Shown one piece after another: positions 42,346 to 54,295 of a DNA stretch of 64,000 nucleotides. The first letter of the stretch is position 1. Every line of letters starts with the position of its first letter. The stretch is taken from the NCBI GenBank assembly GCA_051294375.1, contig CM119268.1, forward strand, positions 19,913,971 through 19,977,970. Direction: 5' to 3'. The DNA is from Paraspadella gotoi. Lineage: Eukaryota > Chaetognatha. Under the pieces are notes generated by a model. The model made no database searches. It saw only the letters and a program-made list of their open reading frames with translations, and was not told the DNA's origin. A program made the position numbers and the translations under genes.

Positions 42346-45300
42346 CTATCCCGCGATAAGTGCTTTGTTTCCATTATAACTCATTTCCATGGCAATTCAT
42401 CCAAACTTTAATATAATTATATTATAATAAATATTTTAAAAAAATAACAACAACTTCAATGAACAAATAAAAAGTTACATGAAATCGAATTTAGTAATAA
42501 AGGGAAAAAAATTTTTAAAAGACAGAATTATAAAATATTCAAATTTTGGCCCGCTTACTGAAAATGAAATAATTTTTAAATTTGCTTATCAATTTTTTGA
42601 TTTGATAGAGATTAAAAGTTAGTAAAGTATTAATACAACTGTTTTTTTTGTTTTATTAATAAATTTAAAAAAATAAAATTAGCCAATATGATGATATGAT
42701 AATTTTTTAAGGTTTTTTTTATTTTAACCAATTTATTGTCAAAATTTGAAAATTATAGTACTAACTTTATTAACTTTTAGGCTCTACAAGAAACCGTTCT
42801 TAAAAAATTCAAATTTTTAAAATTTTTTTTTTTAATTGTTATATATTAATAATATTTAAAAGCTAAGGAAACAACCCAATGAACTAATTAAAAACTTACA
42901 TTGAAATCGATTAGTAGTAGAACGAAAAAAATTTTTTTTGAGAGACTAGAATTATAAAAGTCTTAAATTTTGGAGCTTAATAGATTATTATGTATTAAAC
43001 AATTGTTTGGTAATAATTTATAATTTATGTTTTGTAATATTTTAGTATTTTTTAATGAGTAAAATAATTTTTATTAGCTAATTTTTTTTGGAATTATCAT
43101 ATATTTATCATCTCATATCTTCTCCTTATATATCCCTTTTGCAAATTGAGACATACCTTATCGCTACATTTTCTGCTACTTTTATATCCATCTATCACTT
43201 TCTACTATCCTATCCTATCTATATATATCTCATAATAATAAATTAAAGTAATGTGGACTTTATTTTTAATTTAAACCTATCAATGCCAATTAGTACAAAA
43301 TTTTAATTAGCTTATAAAAATTTATTCAATATTATGGGTTAATTAGTAAGATTAGTAATGTGACTCTTTTTTATTTAAATATTTAAATAGTACGTTTAAG
43401 AATTGTATTAAAGCTAGTTAAATTTTTATAAAACACAAAGTTTAACATCTTAATCCATTTTGATATTAGCCATACCTTATGTTTAATAAGTAAAAAATTT
43501 TTTAAAGCGAATATTTTTTCTATTAACTCACAAGTTAGTTACTAATTTTATACAGCATTTATACAAATCTTCTAACAAACATCATTAATAAAACAGCCAA
43601 TCACGATATGGGATGTATATAATGGAGGATTGATTGACCTATTATTAGTGATTACTTAATTGACTAATGTTATTATGTTAATATTGATTATTATTAATAA
43701 TGCAAATTTATTTAAGAAACGAAGCATTAAGTAATTAGTGAAAGATTTTTGTTTTTTTATTTACTCATTTCACTACAGTTAATAGAATTGATTACTGTTA
43801 ATCACTTTTACTCACATAAAATAAAGTCAAAATTAAGTGGTAATAAAGCTAATTGTTAACTTGCTAATTACCTGCATAATTGGTATCGAATTTGGTTACT
43901 GACATAATTTGGTTAAAAGATATTTGGTAAATGACTTTTTATACTAAGATATTTGGTCACAGATGTTGTAACTGGCTGAATTTATATGGACTTATTTGGT
44001 CACTGATATTGGTAATGAACTATCTTGGTCAAAGATATATATATTAGTCACTTGAGAACTTGATCAATTTTAGATTGTCACTGGTTTATTGGTAAATTAG
44101 ATTTTGTAAACTGGTTATTTTGTAAATTTGCTATTTGGATAATTATAATCATCAAAATAAATAGATAAGAAGAGATAGAGAGCGACTTTAAAATTATATA
44201 TGTTTTTGGTTTTATATTTGAATATTTAATCCTAGTATAAAATCCAAAAATTTCTATAGCTTTAATAATTACTTTAACTAAACAACAAAATTAAATTGCT
44301 TTATATTAATTTTTTTAAACTAATATTATGAGTAATATTAGATAAATTTAAATAATATGACTTGTTTTTTAAATTTTACCTATTACTACGAAAGCTTCAT
44401 AAGATTTCTTAAGAATAAATAAATTACCAATAATTTAAAGTCAATTGCTGATCATCATGAGAAATTGGCGTTAAATAGTGAATCTATTTTTGTTTTTTAA
44501 ATTTAAAAATTATAACTAGAAGTTACATAGAATTATCTAATACTAATACAAAGTTTACTAACACAATTCTACAATACCTAAATAAATAAAGAGGTAATTG
44601 TGAGTTTTTTGTATAGGTGGAAGAAGGGGAAGGACCGAAGGAAGGCAAGGGAAATCATTTTTTTTGAATAATTTTTCATATTACGAGCTTTCTGACCTAT
44701 TTATGTGTGAGAATATTAGGGAGTAAGACGGACAAAGTGATTATAGTCGAATCTGTATATAAAAGACTATTCTATTCTTTATATAAAAGAGTGAAAGACA
44801 GATCTTTCTCTCTACTTTATATTATCTATCTCTATATATCTCTATTTTCAGGATTTGTGTGTTTATTTGTGATGTTATGAGTAATGAATAAGTATCTCGC
44901 ATAAATGTGCTTTCCATATATCAATGAATTATACATCAATGATGAATATCTAGATTAATAATTTGATTATATAAATCAGTTTGCTTATTTATGAGACAAT
45001 TATTGGTTATAATCGATAATATTTATTATCATTCCGCATAAATTTTGGTTACATAGAGCTGGTATTAACTTTGTTTAAGTTTTTTAGTTTTATTCTTATA
45101 ACATAGTTTTCAAAATTATTTCTGCTTGAGAAGAAAGAATTCTTCTTCGGAGAGAAGGGAGAGAAGAAGCGGAGACAGAAAGAAAGAGATAATCGTTGTA
45201 TGTGTTAACCATATTGATGAGGTAAGGGGATTTATTATTTTTATTTGCCTTATTCTAGATTGAATTTTACATAATTATGATTATTTAGGCCTGGTTTAAA

Positions 45301-48000
45301 AGAATATAGATTTGTAATTTATTATTATGTAAAGAAAGTTATTAACTCAATGTTTAAAAAAAATCTAATTTGATTAAGGTGCTTAAGGCAATAAATAGGA
45401 ATTTTTTTATTAGTAACATTAAAATTTAATAACCGTTAAAGTCATTTTAACGCAATTTTATTTTTTTTTAATAAAGAATTACTCAAGTGTTATAGTCTTC
45501 AATTATGTTATAGATAATGATTTGATGACAAAACGTTTTATGTACACAGATAGTACCGAAGTTACTTGGGTGTTATTATAATTTTATTAAAAACGCATAT
45601 TAAATTGTAACATTGGTCAATTAAACATTCGTTAACTGGATATGATTTGGGTTAACTTTAAAATAGATAAATATAGCACAGATTCACATGAAGAAGAGCT
45701 GTTATTTTGAAATTTAGTTTATGTTACACAGGTTAAAACTGGTAACAAGAATGAAAAAAATAAACAATTTGAAGTTCTATATTTGATTTTAAATCAGACC
45801 AGCCAGTTTGTTAATTTAAAAAATTGTCAAAAATTTTGATAATTTAACAATTAGTAAGCAATATTTAACCCTAGATGGAATAATTTAGAAGTGTAAAGAT
45901 TGTTATTTGATAGACATTTAAGTTATGTAATCTAAAGAAAAAAAAAAAATAAAATAAATAACAAAAAAGGTTGGAGATAAAACGTCTTGAATAAACTAAA
46001 ATAAATTATTTTTGTATAGTTGAGAGGGATTTGGGAAAAGTTACTTTTTTTCCAGAGATTGATTATGAAAATTTTTATATTATATATATTATATTTTATT
46101 TATGAGAGTAGTGAATTTGAAATTTTGACTTAGGACAACTCTAGAAAGGTTTATTTTATATTTATGTATTTAATTAAAAACGCAATGATGCAGAGGAAGA
46201 TATGATATTTTAAGAATACCTGAATCTAATTTTATGAATACCCAAGATTTTTTAATACTATTATACTTTTGAAATGTAGCATGAAAAAGATGAAATTGAA
46301 AAATGGCCAGGTGAAATTGTAGATTAAAAAATGGAATTACAAATGATTGAACTGATCAAGTAAACTTATAAAGTTAAATATTATTAAATAAAAAGGTTGA
46401 GTTTAATGATGCGAGATAAAAGTATTGTTTAGTGATATTTAATATAAAGATGACTAGATTCTTAAATGACTTAATAATGTTAGGATATGACTAATTATTA
46501 TTTGTTGTTTTGTTTAAAGGATAAATGAGTGAGAGATAAGAAAAGATGCTTCTGTAACACTTTTATATATATGAAATATTTTTTTTTGAAAATATGTGAA
46601 TAAAAAAATGGCAGTAATAAACATAATTTGGAATTTATAAATTTGAAAAAAGAAAATTTTTGAAAAATAGAAGTTATTTGTACAAAAACATTTTGATTCG
46701 CTTATTGAAAGTAGAAAGGATGCGACATTCTTTTGCGATAGATAATCCCTATCACAAATTTTTGTCCTGTCGTAACGAGTTAGACAACTAAAACACCATG
46801 GCATCCAGTTTCTGTCCCGACTACAGGTAGTATGCATTTGGTTAAATAGTGAAATATATTTTATAAAACATGACAGAAAGAAGGTTAAGATTGACTATTC
46901 ATTCAGGTGAGTATTTTTTATGTAGTCGTACCACGTCGTAGTATAACATGTTATCCATATAAAATATAGCCTTTATATGTTGGAGGACTTACAGTTTTTT
47001 AAAATACAAATAATTATAATTATATAATTTTAAAAAGTGTGTTATAGTAAGTTTAAATTAGATATGCTATATATATAGATTTGTTCTTATTACATTGGAT
47101 TTGTATGTTTGTTGATTTACTTATTCGATTTACTGACCAATATGAAATGAGCTCTATAGTATAATTATCAATCAATTAGTATATAGATTGTTTAATCTAT
47201 TTATATAAGTCTATAATATTGGAGATAATTAAAATTATTTTTAATATTAATAATAGGATAAATAACTTTTAGAGAAGGTCTATCTTATTTAATAAAATAA
47301 AATAAATATTTTAGCTGCAGATTGGAAAATTCGGAAAAATTTAAAGTGTAACATATGTAACAATTTTTTACTTTTTTTTTTATTTTAAATATTTTTTCTT
47401 TTATTTAGTAAAATAGATAACATCAGATAAAAATCGTCAAAAATCTAAAAAAAAAAAAATACAAAAACTATCTTCTATTAGAGATTCTTATACAACTGAA
47501 AGATTTATATATGTGTTTTTTTTTTATATATATATATTAGAACGGATGGTTGGGAATTGGAGTGAATGAGCCAGAAAGATAACTGACGGTTGGATTTTGT
47601 CTGTTTTCGTTGTTTTTGAAAATTAAAATTAAGGTAAAATTTAAAGTTTTAAAATATATTATTTAATTTACAATAGAATTAATATACATTTAACTACAAT
47701 TATTAGTAAAAGATAAAATTAAAGATAAAATACTAGAATACTAAAATAGTAAATAAATAAATAAACAATCAAAACTATTAAAAAAGAAAAGTATCATATC
47801 TAGAAATAAAAATTAAATTATATAAAAATAATAATTGATAAACCATGAAAAAATAACATTTGTGAATTGATATATCCTGGCGCGTTGGCATTCTAAGTGG
47901 AGGTTGATTAGAGATGTATACAAAATGTATTGTGACTAAGGTCATGTGCCATTATAATGAGTACAAATATGCGCTTTAAGTATATAGGGGAACACAAGAT
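42346..48000. other. Long AT-rich intergenic region, no gene recognised
   Basis: Very AT-rich on both strands with frequent stops. From about 43860 to 44110 there is a loose tandem theme of TTGGTCACTGAT / TTGGTAAA words, a decayed minisatellite. A CT/GA-rich patch lies at 44800-44850 and another at 45125-45195. Nothing resembling a coding exon or RNA gene stands out. Confidence 0.45.
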
Positions 48001-49000
48001 AGAGTTTTGAAGAGGCATTCATTATCTGGAATTTACTTGAAAGGAAGAAAAAAGGGATACCCAGCTTACCAAGAAGATATACCGAACCAGGACTTGGTAG
48101 ATTTTTGGTGAATGAAAGGCGAATGTATCAAAGTGAAAACCTACATTTGATACGTTGGAGAAAGCTGCGAAGTGTTAGAGTACGGAGAAGGTGTTATCTG
48201 AGACTATTTATAAACGGATGAGATAGGCTATCGTAGAAAGGGGGAACATCAACTGCGGCGCTAATGTACGAGAAGAGGATGTATATAGATTAGTTAGAAT
48301 AAGATAAATAGAATCTAGTAAGGTGTGGGGATAATAGAGAGTGGAGTGGAGAAAGCAGGATAAAGGACAGAGGCAAGCAACAAATATATATATCGTCCCT
48401 TATGCGTTTCCTGAACAGATCTAGAGATTGACTTCTACCGGTGACGAGAGTGTATGGACAATTGAACATGAACGATCAGCTCCTTCTACGGATGTATCCA
48501 ATCCAAATGCCAAAGTAACTAGGTAATGAGGGTTTAGGAAATGTATAAATTCATGTAAGATGTTAAATGTTTTGATACCTTCGTTGATTGGAAAAAGGTA
48601 TTGTAGTAAAAACCACTTGTTGGCTACTATCGAATATAGATTGGAGGGTAATGGTATGTGACTACGGCATGAGAAGTGGCGTAGGACCGAGTGAAGTACC
48701 TCTGGGTTAGTTGGAGATGTTGAGTGGAGCCGAGGGGAAAGTGTGAAGAGGAGTCCATTATTAATTAAGGAAAGAAAAGGTGTTGATTGAGAGGGAGTCT
48801 GTTGGAGGCAGGAGGGAGTGAGATGATTGATGGATTGTGAGGTGAGTGAATTGAATATAAAAGATATTTATAATCCATAAATTTGGGGATAATGTTGAAA
48901 AGGACGAAAAGTGAGTGAACAACATTTGGAGGGTTGAAGAGTGCTTATGATGAAGATTTTGTAAGAGGTTGCCCTGGAGTGGAGGTAATGTGTTAGAAGT
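48000..49000. other. Mixed-composition intergenic sequence
   Basis: Less AT-rich than the preceding region, with purine-rich plus strand, but no frame longer than chance. It may be an old transposon; I cannot assign it. Confidence 0.3.
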
Positions 49001-49250
49001 GGATTAGCGGTGGAAGAGCATCCGTCTTTGACCATAGATGACCACCATCAGTAAATATCCCATGTTTCAATGGAATCTAAGCCGAAGTACACAGGTCAGG
49101 GTACTTCCACCCGAGATACCTGCTGATTAGTCGTTGATTGCTGAGCGTCAAAATATACATGACCTGATGCTAAGTTACAAAGCAAAAGTCCAAGGTTAAT
49201 GAAAGTGATGGATTGTTAAATGGATACGAGTAAGGGTAGGAAAAATTGAA
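49000..49250 (+). repeat. Possible tRNA-derived SINE fragment
   Basis: ATTAGCGGTGGAAGAGCATCC resembles a tRNA D-arm/A-box, and GTTTCAATGGAATC about 50 bp on resembles a weak B-box. Unlike the 0.6- and 62-kb SINE-like family. Only one copy in the window. Confidence 0.3.
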
Positions 49251-49518
49251 ACGTAATTTTTTTGTTATTAGAAATTTATTTTGATACATTTGGTTTAGTT
49301 AGCTATATCTTACCTTTTTTTTGAACTTTAAGTGAATATATATTAATAATTTAGTGTTATTTGTATTATATTTTTGNNNNNNNNNNNNNNNNNNNNNNNN
49401 NNNNNNNNNNNNNNNNNNNNNNNNNNNNNNNNNNNNNNNNNNNNNNNNNNNNNNNNNNNNNNNNNNNNNNNNNNNNCCCACCAAGGCTTTGACCGGATGG
49501 GGAGAAGGCTTGAGAGAG

Positions 49519-52500
49519 TCATTGAATTGCGTCGTCGTTTTCATCGTCATCTTCCGGGGGCTGAAGCATCGTTGGAAGGACGATAAGACCAGGGATTGAT
49601 GAAGATTGTCGTCGAGCAACTTGCGGCGTCGTGGTAGTTGCGAGTGGCGCCGCTTCCATTTCTGGAGGCGGGGATGCAGGGGAGGGAGCGGAGACTCGAC
49701 GGGGACGACCGCGTGGGCGCGCCATAGGTGGATCTGGGGGCGCGAGCTCGTCGGTAATAGCCGGCTTCAAACGGTCGACGGAAATTATTTCGACGCCGCG
49801 GCCCGGGATATCTATTTTGAATGTTTTTGGGCCGCGTTCGCGGACATCGTAAGGGCCGTCGTAGGGCGGTTGGAGTGGTGTTGAATGTCCGTCGCGTCTG
49901 ATATAGACGCGGCCGGCGTCGGCGAGCGTTTCCGGGATGTGGGAGGGTGGCGTCGAATGCCAAGCGGCCGGCAGAGGCTGCATGAGGGCAACGTCTGCTC
50001 GAAGGTCGTCGAGGATTCGTGCTCGAGCTGCGGCGTCGACGTCGGTTGCTGGAACCGGAAGTAGTTCGCTGGGGAGTGTCAGCGTCTCACCCAGCGTCAG
50101 CTCTGCCGGAGAGGCGTCGGAATCTTCACGCGGTGTGGCGCGGAGGCTTAACAGTGTCCATGGGAGCTGTGCCAACCAGTTTTCTCCGGCGTCATCGCAG
50201 CGGGCGCGGAGGGCCGCCTTCAGCGTTCGATGGAGACGTTCGACTATCCCATTTGACTGAGGGTGGTAGGCGGTCGTCGTGGAGGGATCAAAACCGACTA
50301 CCGCCGCCACTTGGCGCCACAATTCGGAAGTGAATTGGGCGCCGCGATCGGTGGTGACGACGGAGGGGACGCCGAATCTCGAGACCCAGTTTTGAAGAAA
50401 AGCGGCGGCGACGGAGGCGGCGGAGGTGTCGCGGAGGGGCGCCGCTTCCGGCCAGCGCGTAAAGCGGTCGATCATGGTAAGGAGGTGGGTGTGGCCAGAA
50501 ACAGTTGGTAGCGGCCCGACAAGGTCGATGTGTACATGCGCGAATCGTTTAGATGGGGGCTCGAAATGTTGGAGTGGTGCGCGGACGTGGCGCTGCGTCT
50601 TAGCACGCTGGCAGGTATCGCACGACCCCGCCCACCGCGCGACGTCGGAGGAGACGGAGGGCCAAACGAAACGCGTCGTGACGAGTTTCTTTGATGCTCG
50701 AATTCCTGGATGAGCGATTCCATGGGTAGCATCAAAAACGCGTCGGCGCCATGAGGTGGGTACGAGTGGGCGTGCCCGAGAGCCAGAGATGTCGCAGACG
50801 AGCGTCGTGTTGTTGATCGGGATGTTTTTGAGACGGAGCGCCGTATGAGAGTCGTTAAGAAGACGCTGGACATCCTCATCGGCAGCTTGATCAGCCGCCA
50901 TTGCCTCAAAATTGACTTGTAGGGCGCCGACAGCGTTGACGGTGGCGGCGATGTCCTCACGCGCTTTTTGCGCGTTCGAGATTGTTTGAGGTTGATCTGC
51001 GAGGATTGGCGACGGCGATGGCGCTGGCGCGGGAGTTGGCGGGCGGGAAAGGGTGTCAGCGACGACGTTCGCCTTTCCAGCGATATGACGAATGTCGCCG
51101 GTATACTCGGCGATGCCCGCCAACTGGTAGGTCTGTCTCATTGTGTGGGGCTCGGCCTTCTTCCTCAGCGCCGGCACGAGCGATATGTGATCGCTAAAGA
51201 GAGTGAAGCGGCGTCCTTCGACGTATGGGCGGAAGTGGCGGATCGAGGTGTGGGCGGCGAGGAGTTCCTTGTCGAAGGGCGGCCATTTGCGCTGGTTTGG
51301 CTTCAGCGGCTTGGAATGGAATCCAAGGGGTTGCCATTGGCCGTCGACGAGCTGCTCGAGGACAGCGCCGACGGCGACGTCGGAAGCATCGACCGTAAGT
51401 GCGAGGGGAGCGCCGTCGATTGGGTGGACCAGCATGGTGGAGTCGGCGAGAGCGTCTTTTATTGCCTTGAAGGCGGCGTCTTGTGGCGCCGCCCACTTGA
51501 GTGCACGCGGTTTTCCGCGGAGAACCTCGAGGAGTGGATCGAGATGATGGGCGGCGTGGGGAACGAATCGGCGGTAATAATTAAAAACGCCAAGAAAGCG
51601 TTGCAGTTCCTTGACGGAAGTGGGCGTTGCCATTTCCCGCAGCGCCTCCACTTTGGCCGGAAGAGGGCGGACGCCGTCTTTGTCGACGGTGTAGCCCAGG
51701 AATTCCAGGCTGGAGGCGCCGAAGACGCACTTGGCGCGATTGACAATGAGGCCATTGTCAGCAAGGGCGTTGAGGACGCGTTTGAGGTCCTCTTGGTGTT
51801 CTTCGTGAGAGTGTGATGCAACGAGGAGATCGTCCAAATAGACGAAGACGTGGGGAATGCCGCTCAGGACTTGATCCATCATGCGCTGGAAGTCCTGACC
51901 GGCGTTCTTTAGACCAAATGGCATGAAGAGGAACTCATAAAGGCCGAACGGCGTGATTATTGCCGTTTTATGACGGTCTTCCTTGGCGACGGGAATCTGA
52001 TGATATCCCTTGCATAAATCGATTTTCGAGAAGACCGTCTTCCCGGCGACGTCAGCGTTGAAGTCCATCAGATGGCGGATCGGGTAGCGGTCATCAACGG
52101 TGACGCCATTGAGGCGCCGGTAGTCGCCGCACGGACGAAGAGAGCCGTCGGGTTTCCGAGTGACGTGGAGCGGCGACGCCCAAGCGGAAGTGGAGCGCCG
52201 GATGATCCCGAGTTCTACCATCTTCTGGAACTCGGCCTTGGCAGCGGCGAGCTGATCGGGGGCGAGGCGGCGGGCGCGGGCAAAAACGGGCGGACCTTTC
52301 GTTGGAATGTGATGCTCGACGCCGTGCTTTGGCGGCGCCGAGTTGAAGACGAGTTTTGTAAGTTCCGGTCGCTCGTCAAGAAGTGCGGAGTAGGCGTCGC
52401 GGACGTGCAGAACGCGGGGCGGCGCCGCGGCGGAGGCGGCGTCGTGTGCATGGCCGGAGATGACCATATAGTCGTCGAGGTCGAGAAGAATGCGGCGCTG

Positions 52501-52893
52501 ATGGTCAACGCCGAGGTGATGTTCCATCAAAAAGTCGGCGCCGAGAATGGGTGTGGCGACGTCAGCGATGATGACAAGATAGGGAAACACGCGTTTTCCC
52601 AGTCGAATCCCCATTTCACGGATACCGAAAGTTTCGATGGGCGTGTCATTGGCGGCGCGGAGTGGCGGGGCGTTGGCGGCGGCGAGCGCCGCCTCGACGG
52701 CGGCAGGGTTCGCCTTGGCGGCGGCGCGGTCGGTGGCAGAGGCAGGAATGAGCGTTGCCTCTGAGCCACCGTCGACGAGCCACTCCAGGCCGGCGTCGGG
52801 GTCGCGCACAAGGAAGAGTTTAGAGTCGTTTTGGCCGGCGACGCGGGCGACTAGCGGCCGCCGGCGTTGGCGTTTGACGGCGCCATCGGGCAT
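49519..52893 (-). CDS. pol: G4 Pol polyprotein, intact (1124 codons)
   Basis: Domains by residue: protease active site WLVDGGSEATLIP at 38-50, closing ILGADF at 116-121; reverse transcriptase about 185-450 with YLDD at 352-355 and the Asp of FSKIDL at 292; RNase H with Asp 502 and Asp 568; VVADTLSR at 610-617. The integrase has H724, H728, C758 and C761 in the zinc finger, and Asp 790, Asp 849 and Glu 885 as the D-D-35-E triad. The GPYDV module is at 1013-1017; the acidic tail ends DDAIQ. No chromodomain and no envelope gene. It overlaps gag by 43 bp in the -1 frame, so expression by -1 frameshifting is expected, though no classical slippery heptamer is evident. The first ATG of the frame is used here only as a marker. 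Confidence 0.9.
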   Translation of the reverse strand: MPDGAVKRQRRRPLVARVAGQNDSKLFLVRDPDAGLEWLVDGGSEATLIPASATDRAAAKANPAAVEAALAAANAPPLRAANDTPIETFGIREMGIRLGKRVFPYLVIIADVATPILGADFLMEHHLGVDHQRRILLDLDDYMVISGHAHDAASAAAPPRVLHVRDAYSALLDERPELTKLVFNSAPPKHGVEHHIPTKGPPVFARARRLAPDQLAAAKAEFQKMVELGIIRRSTSAWASPLHVTRKPDGSLRPCGDYRRLNGVTVDDRYPIRHLMDFNADVAGKTVFSKIDLCKGYHQIPVAKEDRHKTAIITPFGLYEFLFMPFGLKNAGQDFQRMMDQVLSGIPHVFVYLDDLLVASHSHEEHQEDLKRVLNALADNGLIVNRAKCVFGASSLEFLGYTVDKDGVRPLPAKVEALREMATPTSVKELQRFLGVFNYYRRFVPHAAHHLDPLLEVLRGKPRALKWAAPQDAAFKAIKDALADSTMLVHPIDGAPLALTVDASDVAVGAVLEQLVDGQWQPLGFHSKPLKPNQRKWPPFDKELLAAHTSIRHFRPYVEGRRFTLFSDHISLVPALRKKAEPHTMRQTYQLAGIAEYTGDIRHIAGKANVVADTLSRPPTPAPAPSPSPILADQPQTISNAQKAREDIAATVNAVGALQVNFEAMAADQAADEDVQRLLNDSHTALRLKNIPINNTTLVCDISGSRARPLVPTSWRRRVFDATHGIAHPGIRASKKLVTTRFVWPSVSSDVARWAGSCDTCQRAKTQRHVRAPLQHFEPPSKRFAHVHIDLVGPLPTVSGHTHLLTMIDRFTRWPEAAPLRDTSAASVAAAFLQNWVSRFGVPSVVTTDRGAQFTSELWRQVAAVVGFDPSTTTAYHPQSNGIVERLHRTLKAALRARCDDAGENWLAQLPWTLLSLRATPREDSDASPAELTLGETLTLPSELLPVPATDVDAAARARILDDLRADVALMQPLPAAWHSTPPSHIPETLADAGRVYIRRDGHSTPLQPPYDGPYDVRERGPKTFKIDIPGRGVEIISVDRLKPAITDELAPPDPPMARPRGRPRRVSAPSPASPPPEMEAAPLATTTTPQVARRQSSSIPGLIVLPTMLQPPEDDDENDDAIQ

Positions 52894-54071
52894 GGTCGGC
52901 CATCTCGGTTAGTTCCATGGCATTTGAAGGCGTTGGTGCCGAAATTGTAGTGGTAGAAGCACTTAGCTTCGCCCATGGGCGGTTCGCGATGTGGCGGGGA
53001 GCGAGGGGTCAAGATTGGGCGGCGTTGTTGCTGTGTGCGCTGCTGCGGTTGCCGCTGCTGCGAAAAGGGGCGCTGCGTTGAGCGCGGCGGCGGTCGGCGG
53101 ACTGCGTTCGCGTAAGAGATGGCGGGATCATCGACGTCGCTTGATGATTCGTTTGGGGACTCCAGTGGCTCGTCCACCGTGACCTCGATGGAGGTGATGG
53201 CGTTCACCGAGGTTGAGGTGCGATCGGAGCTGCGAAGTTGGCCGGAAGGGAGGAAGAACTCGTCGGCGTCTTTGGCGATGTCGACGGGCTTCTTGTCCTT
53301 CCTGACGGCGTGCTCTCTCACGCTCTGAGGAAGGGCGGCAGCTAAGATGGCGGCCTTGATGTGGTCGATGGTGAGGCCTTCAAGTACGGCGTCGATCGCA
53401 GAAAGGTGTTGAGAGGGGGTGACGCCTTTCAACGACGTCATCTTCAACGCCTTTGCGGCGCGCCGGTTGGCGTCTTCACCATAGATGTTTTTCAGGTGGG
53501 CAACGAGGTTGTTGTGGGCGTCGGGACCTTCGTCGATGCGCAGAGCATGTGGTATCAGGCGGTGTCTGGCGATGGGAATGGCGCTGAGGATTTGCGCCTT
53601 CTTCTCCGCCGGATTGGTGACGCCGGTGGCGCCGAATTCCACTGCTGTGTGGTCTAACCACTCCTCGATGTGGTCGGGGTCGAAGGTCGTCAGTTTTGGG
53701 TTTCTTCTTCTTGCCGGGGCCTCAGAGGGAGGGCGAGGGCGGACGGCGTCTTCTGCGGGGCCGGCGTCGCCGGCGCCATTGTCTTCCACTGGAGAAGGCA
53801 ATTCTGTTGAGGCGGTGCTTGCGTCCGCTGAAGGAGGGTTTGGTCTTTCCGTGGACGCGGCGAGTCTTGAGTTGATGTCAAAAATCATTTCAAAAAGTTT
53901 TTCAATTTTGCTTTCGAGACTTGGGGAAGAGGAAGAGGCGGTGGCGTCGTGGAACGCCTCGTCGTGGCCGGCGCCGTCGGAGTGGGAGGCGTTGCGAGTT
54001 GTAACTGGCATTGTCTCTTCTTCTTCGTCAGCGGGCGTTGGGGGGCGTAAAATGCTTGGACGTCGTGACAT
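52851..54071 (-). CDS. gag: G4 Gag, intact (406 codons)
   Basis: Starts MSRRPSILRPPTPADEEE. An acidic, Ser/Pro-rich N-terminal part (1-120) is followed by a capsid-like domain (about 130-290) with TTFDPDHIEEWLDHT and a helix-rich tail including KKPVDIAKDADEFFLP. A basic Gln/Arg/Pro linker precedes the knuckle C371, H374, C384, C394, i.e. C-x2-H-x9-C-x9-C. The CHCC order fits CsRn1-type elements, but the last spacing is nine rather than three. Gag assembles the particle and packages RNA. The leader between primer-binding site and ATG is short and very A-rich on this strand. Confidence 0.9.
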   Translation of the reverse strand: MSRRPSILRPPTPADEEEETMPVTTRNASHSDGAGHDEAFHDATASSSSPSLESKIEKLFEMIFDINSRLAASTERPNPPSADASTASTELPSPVEDNGAGDAGPAEDAVRPRPPSEAPARRRNPKLTTFDPDHIEEWLDHTAVEFGATGVTNPAEKKAQILSAIPIARHRLIPHALRIDEGPDAHNNLVAHLKNIYGEDANRRAAKALKMTSLKGVTPSQHLSAIDAVLEGLTIDHIKAAILAAALPQSVREHAVRKDKKPVDIAKDADEFFLPSGQLRSSDRTSTSVNAITSIEVTVDEPLESPNESSSDVDDPAISYANAVRRPPPRSTQRPFSQQRQPQQRTQQQRRPILTPRSPPHREPPMGEAKCFYHYNFGTNAFKCHGTNRDGRPCPMAPSNANAGGR

Positions 54072-54155
54072 GGAAGGGAAAAGTTAGTTTCAAAATTTGT
54101 ATTTTTTTTTTGTTTTGTTTTTTCGTTTGCTTTTTTTTTTGTTTTGTTTTATTTT

Positions 54156-54172
54156 GTTCACAGGGCTCACCA
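54156..54172 (-). other. G4 primer-binding site
   Basis: Minus strand TGGTGAGCCCTGTGAAC, two bases from the LTR start. Confidence 0.7.
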
Positions 54173-54295
54173 CGTGTGGACGCAACAAGTTTCAGNNNNN
54201 NNNNNNNNNNNNNNNNNNNNNNNNNNNNNNNNNNNNNNNNNNNNNNNNNNNNNNNNNNNNNNNNNNNNNNNNNNNNNNNNNNNNNNNNNNNNNNN

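Larger units (their letters stand above)
49477..54195 (-). mobile_element. Ty3/gypsy element G4 (family A), coding-complete
   Basis: Minus-strand element with both reading frames intact. The 3' LTR is hidden in the gap 49377-49476 and all but the first 21 bp of the 5' LTR (54175-54195, TGTGGACGCAACAAG..) in the gap 54196-54295. The primer-binding site is at 54156-54172. Loss of both LTRs to 100-N gaps is what an assembler does with identical repeats. This is the likely source-type copy of the family. Confidence 0.85.

Noticed and set aside
43860-44110. TTGGTCACTGAT words as a functional tandem array
   Set aside because: Too irregular in spacing and sequence; treated as a decayed minisatellite.
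50968-51816. Long antisense ORFs over G1, G3 and G4
   Set aside because: Shadows of GC-rich pol in the opposite frames; no independent motif.
36271-54195. Retroviral envelope in G2, G3 or G4
   Set aside because: No frame after pol with signal peptide, membrane segment or envelope-like features; pol runs almost directly into the polypurine tract or LTR.
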